Below are positions 34,059 through 42,882 of a stretch of 48,095 bases of DNA, piece by piece; the first letter of the stretch is position 1, and each line of letters opens with the position of its first letter. Source of the DNA: Parvularculaceae bacterium (lineage in GTDB: Bacteria; Pseudomonadota; Alphaproteobacteria; Caulobacterales; Parvularculaceae). The stretch spans positions 1 to 48,095 of the forward strand of contig JAJFFW010000090.1 of assembly GCA_021776435.1 (NCBI GenBank). The letters are read 5' to 3'. Below the pieces are notes generated by a model. It was given only the letters and a program-made list of their open reading frames with translations. It was not told where the DNA came from and searched no databases. The position numbers and the translations under genes are program-made.

Positions 34059-35984
34059 ATGCGCAATTTCATCACTCTCTTCTTCTTGATTGGTCAACTA
34101 ACGAACGCAAATGCGGCGCCGCCGATTGAAGCCTATGGACAATTGCCGTCAGTTCGCTCAATGGCCATTTCCCCCGACGGCGCACATCTGGCCTATCTGG
34201 TAAACTCCGAAGAAGGCGAATTTTTATCGATATACAACTTCAAAGATGGACCGGTTGGATCTGTTGGCGCCAGCAAGCTTAAAGCACGAGGTGTGAGTTT
34301 CGCCGGTCCGGATCACGTCATCATAGAAGTCTCGATGACAGCTCGCGTGTCCGGTTTTCGTGGAAAATTTGAACACTCCGGCGCTTTTGCATACAATCTG
34401 CGCAACAACAACATCGTCCAACTCTTGAGCCGTGTGGTTAATTTGCACCCTGCTCAAACAGGGCTCGGATATATCGTCGGTATTCACAAAAAATCAAATG
34501 ATGTTTTCATGCCCGCATTTATCGGTGACCAGTTCTCAGATCCGCCTTACAATCTTCTCAAGGCCGATCTCGACAACGGATTGGCGTCAATTTTTCACCC
34601 CGGCAACGTCGATACCCAAGATTGGTTTGTTGACACCGACGGAACAATTCTCGCGCGCGAAGATTATTCCGATAAGCGCAATCAATATTCGGTTTGGACT
34701 AAAAAAAGTGGCGATTGGGTGAAAATTTATTCAAAAACTGCAGAAATTGCGCCGATCAGCCTTATTGGAATAAAATCAGACCGATCCGCACTCATTTTTT
34801 CAGATCGAAAACAGAGTGATGGATTTACGGCATTATTTCAAATGCAGTTTGACGGAACGATACTGCCGCCGATTTTCTCCCGAACCGATTCGGGCATAGG
34901 GAGCGTATTACTCGATCAAAATAGAGTCGTCTTCGGTGTGGAATATGATGGTCTTTACCCATTTTATGAATTTTTCGATTCGGAGATCGAAAAGTTAGTT
35001 AATTCAGTCGCAAAATTGCATCCCGACTCCGCCGTAACGCTCACAGATTGGAGTTCTGATTTTAACAAGCTTGTGTTTTATGTCGCTGGCGGCCCTACTG
35101 TGCCTGCGTATTTTGTTCTTGATCGCACAACTCTGAAATTGACTCGAGTCGTCAATGCGTACAACAATATTACAGATAAAGACGTAGGCGAACTATCAAC
35201 AATCGAATACAAAGCGCGCGATGGACTTACAATACCTGCCATCATAACATGGCCACCTTATGTCGAGAATCGTAAAAACCTTCCATTGATCGTTATTCCC
35301 CATGGCGGTCCGGAAGCCTATGACGCCATTGGTTTTGACTGGATGGCGCAATATTTCGCGAACCGCGGTTATCTGGTCTTTCAACCGAATTTCCGTGGGT
35401 CTACAGGTTTCGGCGCCAAGTTTCGTGATGCAGGACGCGGTGAATGGGGCCGCAAGATGCAAGACGACATCACTGATGGCGTTAAAGCGTTAATCAAGAC
35501 AGGGTCAGCGGATAAAGATCGTATCTGCATTGTTGGGGCCAGCTATGGCGGATATGCCGCTTTGGCGGGCGGCGCTTTTACACCCGATCTCTATCAATGT
35601 GTCGCCGCGATTGCGCCGGTCGCGGACCTCCCAAAAATGCTCATAGACGAACGGTCAGATAACGGGAAAGACAGTTGGGTCCTCACCTATTGGAAGACAG
35701 TTATCGGTGATCCAAAATCTGAGCGCGAAAAGTTAGAGGCGATTTCGCCTGCCGATCATGCTGATGCGTTCACGGCGCCAGTCCTTCTTCTGCATGGCGA
35801 TGACGACACCGTGGTTCCATTCCGTCAAAGCACAATCATGGAAGGCGCGCTCAAAAAGGCTGGCAAAGAGGTCACACTTATAAAATTAGAAGGTGAAGAT
35901 CACTGGCTTTCGACAGGGGAAACCCGTCTACAAACACTGCAGGAGCTTGATCGTTTTGTAACCGCGACGATTGGCGCCAATTAA
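34059..35984 (+). CDS. Secreted S9-family prolyl oligopeptidase
   Basis: 641-aa serine peptidase. Cleavable signal peptide (ITLFFLIGQLTNANA, about 4-18), beta-propeller domain (about 25-390), then alpha/beta-hydrolase catalytic domain with S495 (GASYGGYAAL), D583 (HGDDDTVVP) and H615 (GEDHWLS). Likely periplasmic or secreted degradation of oligopeptides, which would suit the proline/hydroxyproline metabolism upstream. The gene is somewhat AT-richer than its neighbours. Good ribosome site (AGGGGG) before ATG. Transcribed alone, it appears. Confidence 0.94.
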   Translation: MRNFITLFFLIGQLTNANAAPPIEAYGQLPSVRSMAISPDGAHLAYLVNSEEGEFLSIYNFKDGPVGSVGASKLKARGVSFAGPDHVIIEVSMTARVSGFRGKFEHSGAFAYNLRNNNIVQLLSRVVNLHPAQTGLGYIVGIHKKSNDVFMPAFIGDQFSDPPYNLLKADLDNGLASIFHPGNVDTQDWFVDTDGTILAREDYSDKRNQYSVWTKKSGDWVKIYSKTAEIAPISLIGIKSDRSALIFSDRKQSDGFTALFQMQFDGTILPPIFSRTDSGIGSVLLDQNRVVFGVEYDGLYPFYEFFDSEIEKLVNSVAKLHPDSAVTLTDWSSDFNKLVFYVAGGPTVPAYFVLDRTTLKLTRVVNAYNNITDKDVGELSTIEYKARDGLTIPAIITWPPYVENRKNLPLIVIPHGGPEAYDAIGFDWMAQYFANRGYLVFQPNFRGSTGFGAKFRDAGRGEWGRKMQDDITDGVKALIKTGSADKDRICIVGASYGGYAALAGGAFTPDLYQCVAAIAPVADLPKMLIDERSDNGKDSWVLTYWKTVIGDPKSEREKLEAISPADHADAFTAPVLLLHGDDDTVVPFRQSTIMEGALKKAGKEVTLIKLEGEDHWLSTGETRLQTLQELDRFVTATIGAN

Positions 35985-36117
35985 GTCCGCCTCTATGCTT
36001 CACTAACGCTCTGGCCGTAATTCAGGGATGCTGAAACGCCTCAGCGGCCTTTCATGCAATCTCAATCATTGCCCCGCCGATAATCGACCGCTAAGATTCT
36101 GGGGTTAGGATTGTTTT

Positions 36118-36873
36118 ATGCGTAAAGAAGACGTCAGCCGACGATATGGCCTCGAAGGGGGCGAGTTTTACATCACAAGCCCTGCGCCTTGCCCTTATCT
36201 TGAGGGCAAATGCGAAAGGAAGATCTTTTCCTATCTGGGTGGTCCGGCGGCGCCAGCAGTCAACGCGATGTTAACGCGGAGAGGATTCCGTCGCTCTCAA
36301 AAGATTATCTATTTACCCGCATGTGAATCCTGTAGCGCCTGTGTGCCAGTGCGCATCATCACAGATGATTTTCAGCATGGCCGATCACGCCGTCGAATCT
36401 TGAATCGGAATACCGACATTATCCGCCGTATCCGTGCGCCGCGCGCGACCAGTGAGCAATATGGGATCTTGCGCAGCTATCTCGATTCACGACATTTTGA
36501 CGGCGGCATGGTCGATATGACCGTTCTCGATTACGCCAGCATGGTTGAAGAGACGACAGTCGAAACTTCAATCGCGGAGTATTCGTTACGTGAACCGTCT
36601 GGTGAAGAACGTTTGATCGCTATTGCCCTCACCGATACGCTGAGCGACGGTCTTTCTATGATCTACAGCTTTTTCGATCCCGACGATGCTCGCCGCAGTC
36701 TGGGCCAATACATGATACTGGACCATGTCGCCTGGGCGCGTGAATTGGGTCTGTCCTATGTCTATCTTGGTTATTGGGTGGAAGGCAGTCGCAAAATGGA
36801 TTACAAGAACGCCTTCCAGCCTCTTGAAAAACTTACCCAAACTGGCTGGGTCCGGATGGACCACAATACCTGA
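36118..36873 (+). CDS. bpt: Aspartate/glutamate leucyltransferase
   Basis: Transfers Leu from Leu-tRNA to N-terminal Asp/Glu of proteins, marking them for ClpAP through the N-end rule. The 251-aa sequence has the N-terminal ATE domain (FYITSPAPCPYLEGKCERKIFSYL, with CPYL) and CESCSACVPVRI, then the GNAT-like C-terminal domain ending in YVYLGYWVEGSRKMDYKNAFQPLE. This is the bacterial Bpt class rather than arginyl ATE1. ATG 36118 is preceded by only a modest ribosome site. Its stop is followed by a hairpin. Confidence 0.95.
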   Translation: MRKEDVSRRYGLEGGEFYITSPAPCPYLEGKCERKIFSYLGGPAAPAVNAMLTRRGFRRSQKIIYLPACESCSACVPVRIITDDFQHGRSRRRILNRNTDIIRRIRAPRATSEQYGILRSYLDSRHFDGGMVDMTVLDYASMVEETTVETSIAEYSLREPSGEERLIAIALTDTLSDGLSMIYSFFDPDDARRSLGQYMILDHVAWARELGLSYVYLGYWVEGSRKMDYKNAFQPLEKLTQTGWVRMDHNT

Positions 36874-36874
36874 T

Positions 36875-36899
36875 CCGCACCTCTAAGAATTCGGTGCGG
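36875..36899 (+). terminator. Hairpin after bpt, possible terminator
   Basis: CCGCACC (36875-36881) and GGTGCGG (36893-36899) pair around an 11-base loop directly after the bpt stop. There is no T run, so termination is uncertain. Confidence 0.3.
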
Positions 36900-36962
36900 G
36901 GATAAGGCGCGCCGATGATCGGCGTCCCTTACAATCGAGTCCAAGAAAGCGGCGTTAAGGCG

Positions 36963-38075
36963 ATGCACAGACGTAAATTTCTTACAGGCGGTGCAATCGG
37001 CGCCGCAAGCTTGGCATCGGGCTGTGAGTGTGGCGTGCCAGCCGGTTTGGACAATATTGCTGGCGCAATCCGGTCACGTGAACTTAAAATGGTGACGACC
37101 TGGCCCAAGGATTTCCCAGGATTAGGCACGATGGCCGAACGCACCGCGCAATTTATCACCGAGATGTCCGGCGGCGCCTTGCGCGTCAAAGTTTTTGCAG
37201 CGGGCGAACTTGTCAGCGCTTTTGAAAGCTTTGACGCGGTCTCCAGCGGCGCTGCGGACCTTTACCATGGGGCGGAATATTACTGGGTTGGGAAATCCCC
37301 CGCCTTTGCATTTTTTACCGCGGTGCCCTTTGGTATGACCGCGCAGGAAATTATGGCGTGGACGGAATTTGGGGGTGGCCAGCAATTATGGGATGAGCTT
37401 TCAGCTCCGTTTAACATCAAGCCCTTCGCCGCAGGCAATACGGGCCACCAGCTTGCCGGGTGGTATAAGCGCGAGATTAACTCGCTCGAAGATTTGCGCG
37501 GCATGAAGATCCGTATGCCGGGCTTAGGGGGAGAAGTTTTGCGGCGTGTCGGCGCATCGGCCGTTGCGCTATCGGGGGGGGAGATTTATCAGGCCCTGCA
37601 ATCTGGCGCAATCGACGGCACGGAATGGGTCGGCCCCTGGAACGACCTGGCTTTTGGTTTCTACCGCGAAGCAAAATATTATTACTGGCCGGGCATACAT
37701 GAACCCGGCGCGCAGCTCGGTGTCGGTGTCAATCTCGGTTTATGGGATTCGATGAACTTACAAGAGCAATCAATCATCCAGGGAGCTTGCCATCGCGCAA
37801 ATCATTTGTCGATTGCAGAATATATTCATCATAATGCGACAGCGCTCGATCAACTCGTCAATGATCACGGGGTTCAATTGCGACAAATGCCTGATGATGT
37901 GATGGCGGCGTTGGCACGAGAGACAAAGAATGTGCTTGAGGATACAGCGCAAACGGACGACATCACGAGCCGTATATTCGAAAGTTTTAAAATTTCGCTT
38001 GAACGCTCTCAGGCATGGAGTCGGATTTCCGATGAAGCCTTCATGAGCGCCCGTCGCTCAGTATTTTCGCTTTAG
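36963..38075 (+). CDS. TRAP transporter substrate-binding protein (DctP type)
   Basis: 370-aa periplasmic solute receptor. I start at ATG 36963: HRRKFLTGGAIGAASLASGC has a twin-arginine-type motif (RRKFL) and a lipobox-like end (ASGC); the frame extends to 36915 without signal character. The mature protein has the DctP fold, with GHQLAGWYKREINSLEDLRGMKIRMPGLGGEV and the GEIYQALQSGAIDGTEWVGPWND hinge, as in TRAP receptors of the 2-oxoacid/mannitol-chloroaromatic group. It probably captures a carboxylate; ligand undetermined. First of three TRAP genes (3 bp to the next). Confidence 0.92.
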   Translation: MHRRKFLTGGAIGAASLASGCECGVPAGLDNIAGAIRSRELKMVTTWPKDFPGLGTMAERTAQFITEMSGGALRVKVFAAGELVSAFESFDAVSSGAADLYHGAEYYWVGKSPAFAFFTAVPFGMTAQEIMAWTEFGGGQQLWDELSAPFNIKPFAAGNTGHQLAGWYKREINSLEDLRGMKIRMPGLGGEVLRRVGASAVALSGGEIYQALQSGAIDGTEWVGPWNDLAFGFYREAKYYYWPGIHEPGAQLGVGVNLGLWDSMNLQEQSIIQGACHRANHLSIAEYIHHNATALDQLVNDHGVQLRQMPDDVMAALARETKNVLEDTAQTDDITSRIFESFKISLERSQAWSRISDEAFMSARRSVFSL

Positions 38076-38078
38076 GCT

Positions 38079-38873
38079 ATGCTTGATCTCATCGGCGATA
38101 TCCTGAATTGGATTGCGGCAGGGGTCATTTTCCCTCTGATGTTCTTACCTGTGGCGGCGCTCTTCGAATGGCGAAGCGCCAAATATCGCGCAACCCTTAA
38201 AACGCTATCCTGGATTTTACTCTATGCCGCTTTTTTTGCGGCAGGGTTCCTTTTCGTCGCTCTCACACCGAGTCTCAGCATAAAAATCTCCGCACAAGAC
38301 ATCACCATCAACTCTGGGCTTATAGTGCTGATAGGCGCTGCGATTATTCTTGGAGGCGGACCGGCGCGTGCAATCGCAAAGCTTTCACCTCCATTTGAAG
38401 CGATTATTCGCATCACATCCCGCACTGTCATGTGGTTGCTGCTCGGCATGGCGCTCGTGCAATTCGGCGTTGTGGTGTTGCGCTATGTGTTCGGGATCAA
38501 TTACATCTTCATGCAGGAATCGATCACCTATATGCACGGCGCTGTATTTCTGCTCGCCAGCGGGTATGCCCTCTTAACGAATGATCATGTGCGCGTTGAT
38601 ATTTTCTACAGTGGCGCTTCCGAAAAACGCAAAGCGCTGATCGATTTGCTCGGAACTTATCTATTCCTCTTTCCCATCTGTCTATTGTTGCTGTGGACAG
38701 CCTCGCCTTATGTCAGTTCATCTTGGAGCGTACTGGAACGCTCAACAGAGACCTCCGGCATTCAGGGCGTTTATATCCTGAAGTCTTTCATACCCGCCTT
38801 CGCTGTGCTCCTCGCCATGGCGGGCTTTAGCATCGCTGCGCGCGCCGCCGAGACCATACGGGATCGCGAGTGA
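38079..38873 (+). CDS. TRAP transporter small permease (DctQ) with N-terminal extension
   Basis: 264 aa, against about 160-200 for most DctQ proteins. The C-terminal two thirds (about 105-250) carry the DctQ pattern: four membrane segments, FMQESITYMHGAVFLLASGYAL, NDHVRVDIFYS and a final segment before IRDRE. Residues 1-100 add three further hydrophobic segments (starting MLDLIGDILNWIAAGVIFP). Such longer small subunits occur in some TRAP families. The stop overlaps the next start (TGATG), so the three genes form one operon. Confidence 0.88.
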   Translation: MLDLIGDILNWIAAGVIFPLMFLPVAALFEWRSAKYRATLKTLSWILLYAAFFAAGFLFVALTPSLSIKISAQDITINSGLIVLIGAAIILGGGPARAIAKLSPPFEAIIRITSRTVMWLLLGMALVQFGVVVLRYVFGINYIFMQESITYMHGAVFLLASGYALLTNDHVRVDIFYSGASEKRKALIDLLGTYLFLFPICLLLLWTASPYVSSSWSVLERSTETSGIQGVYILKSFIPAFAVLLAMAGFSIAARAAETIRDRE

Positions 38874-40495
38874 TGGATTTTATGATCGGCGATATGCATT
38901 TTTGTACCTGCGCTTTCGCGGGCTGGCTTGATATTGCGATGGTGGTGGTGCTGTGCGCTTTTTTGATAGCGGGTTATCCGGTTGCCTTTTCGCTTGGCGG
39001 CACAGCGCTCCTTTTTGCGGTCATCGGTCTCGCCTTTGGCGTTTTTGACATCAGCTTTCTAAAACCATTCCCGCAGCGCATTTATGGCTCCGTCTCCAAC
39101 ACAACATTGATCGCCGTACCGATGTTCATCCTGATGGGTGTGATCCTGGAGAAGTCAAAAATCGCCGAAGAGCTGCTCGATGAAATGGCGAAACTTTTCG
39201 GATCCCTGCGCGGCGGGCTCGGCATTTCGGTCACAGTGGTTGGCGCCTTGCTCGCAGCCTCAACGGGCATCGTCGGTGCGACAGTCGTCACGATGGGTCT
39301 GCTCAGCCTGCCGACCATGTTGCGGCGTGGTTATGATCCGGCGTTCGCAGCCGGATCCATCGCAGCTGCGGGCACACTCGGTCAGATCATTCCCCCATCC
39401 ATCGTCTTAATCCTTCTCGGCGATGTGATTTCCAACGCCTATCAGCGGGCGCAACTTGAACAAGGGGTCTTTGCACCAGAAACCGTATCGGTCGGCGATC
39501 TGTTTGCCGGCGCGCTTGTTCCCGGTTTGATGCTGGTCGGGCTCTATCTTCTCTGGCAGATCTTTGTCGCGGTCACGCAGCCCTCAAAAGCTCCGGCGAT
39601 CCCCGCCGAAGAACTCGGTTCCCGCAAAGACGTCTGGCGCGCGGCGATGAAAACACTGCCGCCGCCGCTTCTTCTTATTATTGCGGTGCTCGGTTCGATC
39701 CTCGCGGGCATTGCAACACCAACCGAAGCCGCCAGCGTCGGCGCCATCGGCGCACTCCTGATCGCCGGTGCGCGCATGGCGCCCAAAGGCGCATTCTTCG
39801 AAGGGCGGGCCGCCGTCATAACCACTGCGGTTTCAATGGTCGGGCTGATCACTCTTACCTCTTTTCTTGATCTGCGCCTGGGTCGTGAAAACATATCCAT
39901 CACCGAGACGGCTGGCATCGTCCTCGCGTTCATTCTTTTCGCGCTAACCCCTTGGGGAATTACAGCCAGCCTGCGTCAGCTTGAACGAACAAAGACGCTG
40001 GCGCCAATTCTGGATCAAACCACCCGTGTCACAACGATGGTCTTCACGATCCTGATTGGCGCAGCGCTGTTCTCACTGGTCTTTCGCGGGCTTGGCGGTG
40101 ACGACACCGTGCGCTCAGCGCTAGCGGCAACACCCGGCGGCGTGTTCGGTGCAGTCGTCACGGTGATGCTCGTGATGTTCGTGCTGGGTTTTTTCCTCGA
40201 CTTTATCGAGATTACACTGGTTGTTGTCCCGCTGGTCGGCCCGCCTCTCCTCGCCATGGGGCTCGATCCGATCTGGCTCGGCGTGATGATGGCGATTAAT
40301 CTGCAAACGTCATTCCTGACCCCGCCCTTTGGATTCGCTTTATTCTATTTACGCGGTGTTGCGCCGCCTGAAGTAAAAACCGCGATGATCTATCGCGGCG
40401 CCATTCCGTTTATCTTTATTCAATTGCTGGCGCTGGGGTTGTTGGCAATGTTCCCAGGTTTAGCGACGTGGCTGCCGGGGCTGTTGTATGGGTAA
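38873..40495 (+). CDS. TRAP transporter large permease (DctM)
   Basis: 540-aa membrane transport subunit that couples sodium flow to substrate uptake, with multiple hydrophobic segments. Family motifs include AVPMFILMGVILEKSKIAEELL, GGLGISVTVVGALLAASTGIVGATVVTMG, AAGTLGQIIPPSIVLILLGD and, near the end, GFFLDFIEITLVVVPL and LTPPFGFALFYLRG. I use ATG 38873 overlapping the DctQ stop. It is longer than the common 425-435 aa; extra residues sit in the central loops. Third gene of the TRAP operon; a broken GNAT gene follows directly. Confidence 0.94.
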   Translation: MDFMIGDMHFCTCAFAGWLDIAMVVVLCAFLIAGYPVAFSLGGTALLFAVIGLAFGVFDISFLKPFPQRIYGSVSNTTLIAVPMFILMGVILEKSKIAEELLDEMAKLFGSLRGGLGISVTVVGALLAASTGIVGATVVTMGLLSLPTMLRRGYDPAFAAGSIAAAGTLGQIIPPSIVLILLGDVISNAYQRAQLEQGVFAPETVSVGDLFAGALVPGLMLVGLYLLWQIFVAVTQPSKAPAIPAEELGSRKDVWRAAMKTLPPPLLLIIAVLGSILAGIATPTEAASVGAIGALLIAGARMAPKGAFFEGRAAVITTAVSMVGLITLTSFLDLRLGRENISITETAGIVLAFILFALTPWGITASLRQLERTKTLAPILDQTTRVTTMVFTILIGAALFSLVFRGLGGDDTVRSALAATPGGVFGAVVTVMLVMFVLGFFLDFIEITLVVVPLVGPPLLAMGLDPIWLGVMMAINLQTSFLTPPFGFALFYLRGVAPPEVKTAMIYRGAIPFIFIQLLALGLLAMFPGLATWLPGLLYG

Positions 40496-40502
40496 ATTGG
40501 AA

Positions 40503-40988
40503 ATGCCTAAAATCTATCTTTCTCAGGCCTGCATCGAAGATATTGCCTGAATTATTGAAATTGAAAGCCAGGCGCGCGCCGGTGGCTTTTTTCACGGTGA
40601 CAACCGACAAATCCATCAACTGCACATGGGTGATCCGTCTACCCAATATTTGCTTATCCAGTCGGATGGCACGAAAATCGGTTTTGCTATTTTATGCGGC
40701 ATGGGTTCGGTTGATTGCAATATCGAACTAAAACGAATCGCCATGGTGCAGCCGGGCGCGGGACAAGGCCAGCCGGCTCTGCATGCGCTAATAGATTATG
40801 CGTTCAATCAAATGGGCGCCAACCGGCTTTGGCTGGACGTGCTGGATGACAATGCGCGCGCACAGCATATTTATAGGAAAATGGGTTTTCGAGAAGAAGG
40901 GCGAATGCGTCAAGCTATGTGGCTGAATGGAACTTTTCGCGACCTCATTCTCTTCTCAATGCTGGCGTCGGAATACGGCGCGCATTAA
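40503..40988 (+). pseudogene. GNAT-family N-acetyltransferase broken by an in-frame TGA
   Basis: From ATG 40503 the frame gives MPKIYLSQACIEDIA, then TGA at 40548-40550, then IIEIESQARAGGFFHGDN and about 130 further codons of an intact GNAT domain. The acetyl-CoA loop is QPGAGQGQPAL and the end NRLWLDVLDDNARAQHIYRKMGFREEG is typical of RimI/RimJ-like enzymes. An Arg codon CGA to TGA change explains the stop in one step. Restart at the downstream ATG 40626 would lose the first strand and helix. It lies 7 bp after the TRAP large permease. Function before decay unknown. Confidence 0.75.
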
Positions 40989-41030
40989 AGCGTTTTTCAC
41001 TTAATACGGATCACCCTGATCCCTTATTAT

Positions 41031-41070
41031 CCTTCGAGGCCGCCCTCTCGGGCGGCGCCTCAGGATGAGG
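41031..41070. repeat. Palindromic intergenic repeat, copy 1
   Basis: CCTTCGAGGC...CAGGATGAGG: the ends of a 40-bp element with an internal GCCGCC/GGCGGC stem, a form of dispersed palindromic repeat common between alphaproteobacterial genes (CCTTCGAGRC...CTCAGGRTGAGG). A second copy lies about 30 bp downstream in inverted orientation. Confidence 0.7.
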
Positions 41071-41100
41071 AATTCTATCTTGGAGACAATCAAATACCCT

Positions 41101-41137
41101 CACCCTGAGGTGCTCGACGAAGTCGAGCCTCGAAGGG
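41101..41137. repeat. Palindromic intergenic repeat, copy 2 (inverted)
   Basis: CACCCTGAGG...CCTCGAAGGG with an internal GCTCGAC/GTCGAGC stem; its outer sequences match copy 1 read on the other strand. Together the two copies form an inverted pair between the GNAT pseudogene and the M48 peptidase gene. Confidence 0.7.
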
Positions 41138-41178
41138 CGGACAGGGACAAAAGCCATTCACTCGGGGCGCAAAGTGCT

Positions 41179-42159
41179 TTAATTAGATTTCAAACCTCCC
41201 CCAAATTCCACCAAGGCGGCTATCCGTTTCTTAATTGGCGGATGGGTCATAAAGACGCCCGCGAAGCGCACCTCGTTTTCGATCATCATCTGTTTGACAT
41301 CGTCAGGCGCCGCAACCGACGAACGACCGGATATTTTCTTTAGCGCTGAAATCATGGCATCAGGATTCTTTGTCAGCTCTACCGATCCTGCATCCGCCAG
41401 ATATTCTCGCTTTTGCGACAGAGAAAAACGGATAACCATGGCAAGTAAATAGGCGATGACGATCAGGGTGATCGCAATCAAAATCAGCGCCCCACCACCA
41501 CGGCTATCCCCCTTGCGGCCCCGCGTGTGACCGCCGACATGAATGCCGGCGCGAAAAAGATTACGGAAAATGATTTCTCCGACGAACGAGAAAATTCCCA
41601 CAAAGATAACGGCGATGATCAAAAGCCGCACATCGCGATTCATGATGTGGGTCAGTTCATGACCCAACACGGCCCGAAGCTCATCGTCATTCAGTGTGTC
41701 TATCAGACCGCGCGTCAGTGTAATTCTATAGCTCTTTTCGCTCATGCCGCTCGCAAAGGCATTAAGGGCATCGGTTTCAATGATGTTGAGGCCAGGCATG
41801 GTGAGCCCGCGCGAGATGCAAAGTGCCTCAAGCATATTGTAAAGCTTAGGCGCTTCCTTGCGCGTCAGCCGGCGCGCGCCAACAGACGCTTCGATCATCG
41901 CTTGATTGGCAAACCAGGCAATCGTGAACCAGGCGCCAGCGCCTATCAAAGCGAAAGGCCACGCGGCGCCCACATGGGCAAGGGCAAGTTCGAGACCTTC
42001 ACCGACAGAACGCGCCTCGCCTGTCAGGCCAACCCAGCCGACGAAGAGACCATACATCAGCACAAAGAGCAGCAAAGGAAATCCCGTCAATAAGGCGATG
42101 GATTTCAGGTTATTGTTCCAGATGTGGGTCTGCAGACCGAAAGCGCCCACGGGCTTCAC
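41179..42159 (-). CDS. M48-family membrane metallopeptidase (HtpX-like)
   Basis: 326-aa membrane-embedded zinc peptidase. Two hydrophobic segments near 20-45 and 65-90, the zinc motif HELTH (H167, E168, H171) and third ligand E252 (KREYLADAGSVEL), followed by further membrane segments around 180-245. HtpX-like proteins degrade misfolded membrane proteins. Its start overlaps the preceding racemase gene by 4 bp. The lemA gene stands just upstream, and M48 peptidases are commonly paired with LemA, so a joint envelope role is likely. Confidence 0.92.
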   Translation of the reverse strand: MKPVGAFGLQTHIWNNNLKSIALLTGFPLLLFVLMYGLFVGWVGLTGEARSVGEGLELALAHVGAAWPFALIGAGAWFTIAWFANQAMIEASVGARRLTRKEAPKLYNMLEALCISRGLTMPGLNIIETDALNAFASGMSEKSYRITLTRGLIDTLNDDELRAVLGHELTHIMNRDVRLLIIAVIFVGIFSFVGEIIFRNLFRAGIHVGGHTRGRKGDSRGGGALILIAITLIVIAYLLAMVIRFSLSQKREYLADAGSVELTKNPDAMISALKKISGRSSVAAPDDVKQMMIENEVRFAGVFMTHPPIKKRIAALVEFGGGLKSN

Positions 42160-42854
42160 TCCTCCTCAAAAGCAAAGGCGCTCGCCGCCGCTGCATGAAG
42201 AGCCGTTGTGTCAAATACCGGCAGGTTAGAATGTTCCTGCGCCAAGATCATGCAGAGTTCGGTGCAGCCAAGAATAACACCATCTGCACCTTTTGTTTTA
42301 TGACGGTCAATAATATCAATCAACTCTCTGCGTGAGTCCCCAAGCACCTTACCATTCACCAATTCATCAAGAATGATCCGTCCGATAATCACTTGGTCGT
42401 CGTCGTCAGGCACAAGCACATCGCCATCATACCGTTTTGCAAGAGTGTCACGATAATGCATCTCGCTCATCACAACGGGTGTACCAAGTAATAGCGGTTT
42501 TGCGACCCCTGATGCATACATCGCTTCCGCCAGCACATCGAGTAAATGAATGACAGGCAGCCCCGTCGCATGAGCCACGGCATCCGCCGCAATATGTGTT
42601 GTGTTGGAACAGATGATCAAAGAGTCCGCCCCTGCGTCAGCGAGATGCATTCCACCTTTCACGACCTCAGCGATAAAGGCTGTCCAATCGCGCGCCTCGT
42701 AATGCTCGATCATAATGCCGTAATCGAGCGTATAAAGAAGAACATTCGCCGCATGCGTTGATCCAAGTCGAACCTTCGCCGCATCGTTGAGGAGGCGGTA
42801 ATAAATGACGGTCGATTCCGGAGAAACACCGCCGATCAAACCGAGGAGTTTCAT
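42156..42854 (-). CDS. Aspartate/glutamate racemase family protein (YgeA-like)
   Basis: 232-aa protein with the two-cysteine pattern of cofactor-independent racemases: C82 in IICSNTTH and C197 in LGCTEL, plus the N-terminal GLIGGVSPESTVIYYRLLN block. Members interconvert L- and D-amino acids such as aspartate, glutamate or homoserine. It lies between lemA and the M48 peptidase gene, overlapping the latter by 4 bp, which suggests co-translation with an envelope-related pair. The exact substrate is not inferable. Confidence 0.9.
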   Translation of the reverse strand: MKLLGLIGGVSPESTVIYYRLLNDAAKVRLGSTHAANVLLYTLDYGIMIEHYEARDWTAFIAEVVKGGMHLADAGADSLIICSNTTHIAADAVAHATGLPVIHLLDVLAEAMYASGVAKPLLLGTPVVMSEMHYRDTLAKRYDGDVLVPDDDDQVIIGRIILDELVNGKVLGDSRRELIDIIDRHKTKGADGVILGCTELCMILAQEHSNLPVFDTTALHAAAASAFAFEEE

Positions 42855-42882
42855 GGTCTAAGCCGAACTTTCCTACCGAGGA

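Noticed and set aside
40548-40550. TGA in the GNAT gene as selenocysteine or a recoding site
   Set aside because: No SECIS-like hairpin, no selenoprotein family, and the position corresponds to an ordinary Arg/Lys helix residue; a nonsense mutation is simpler.
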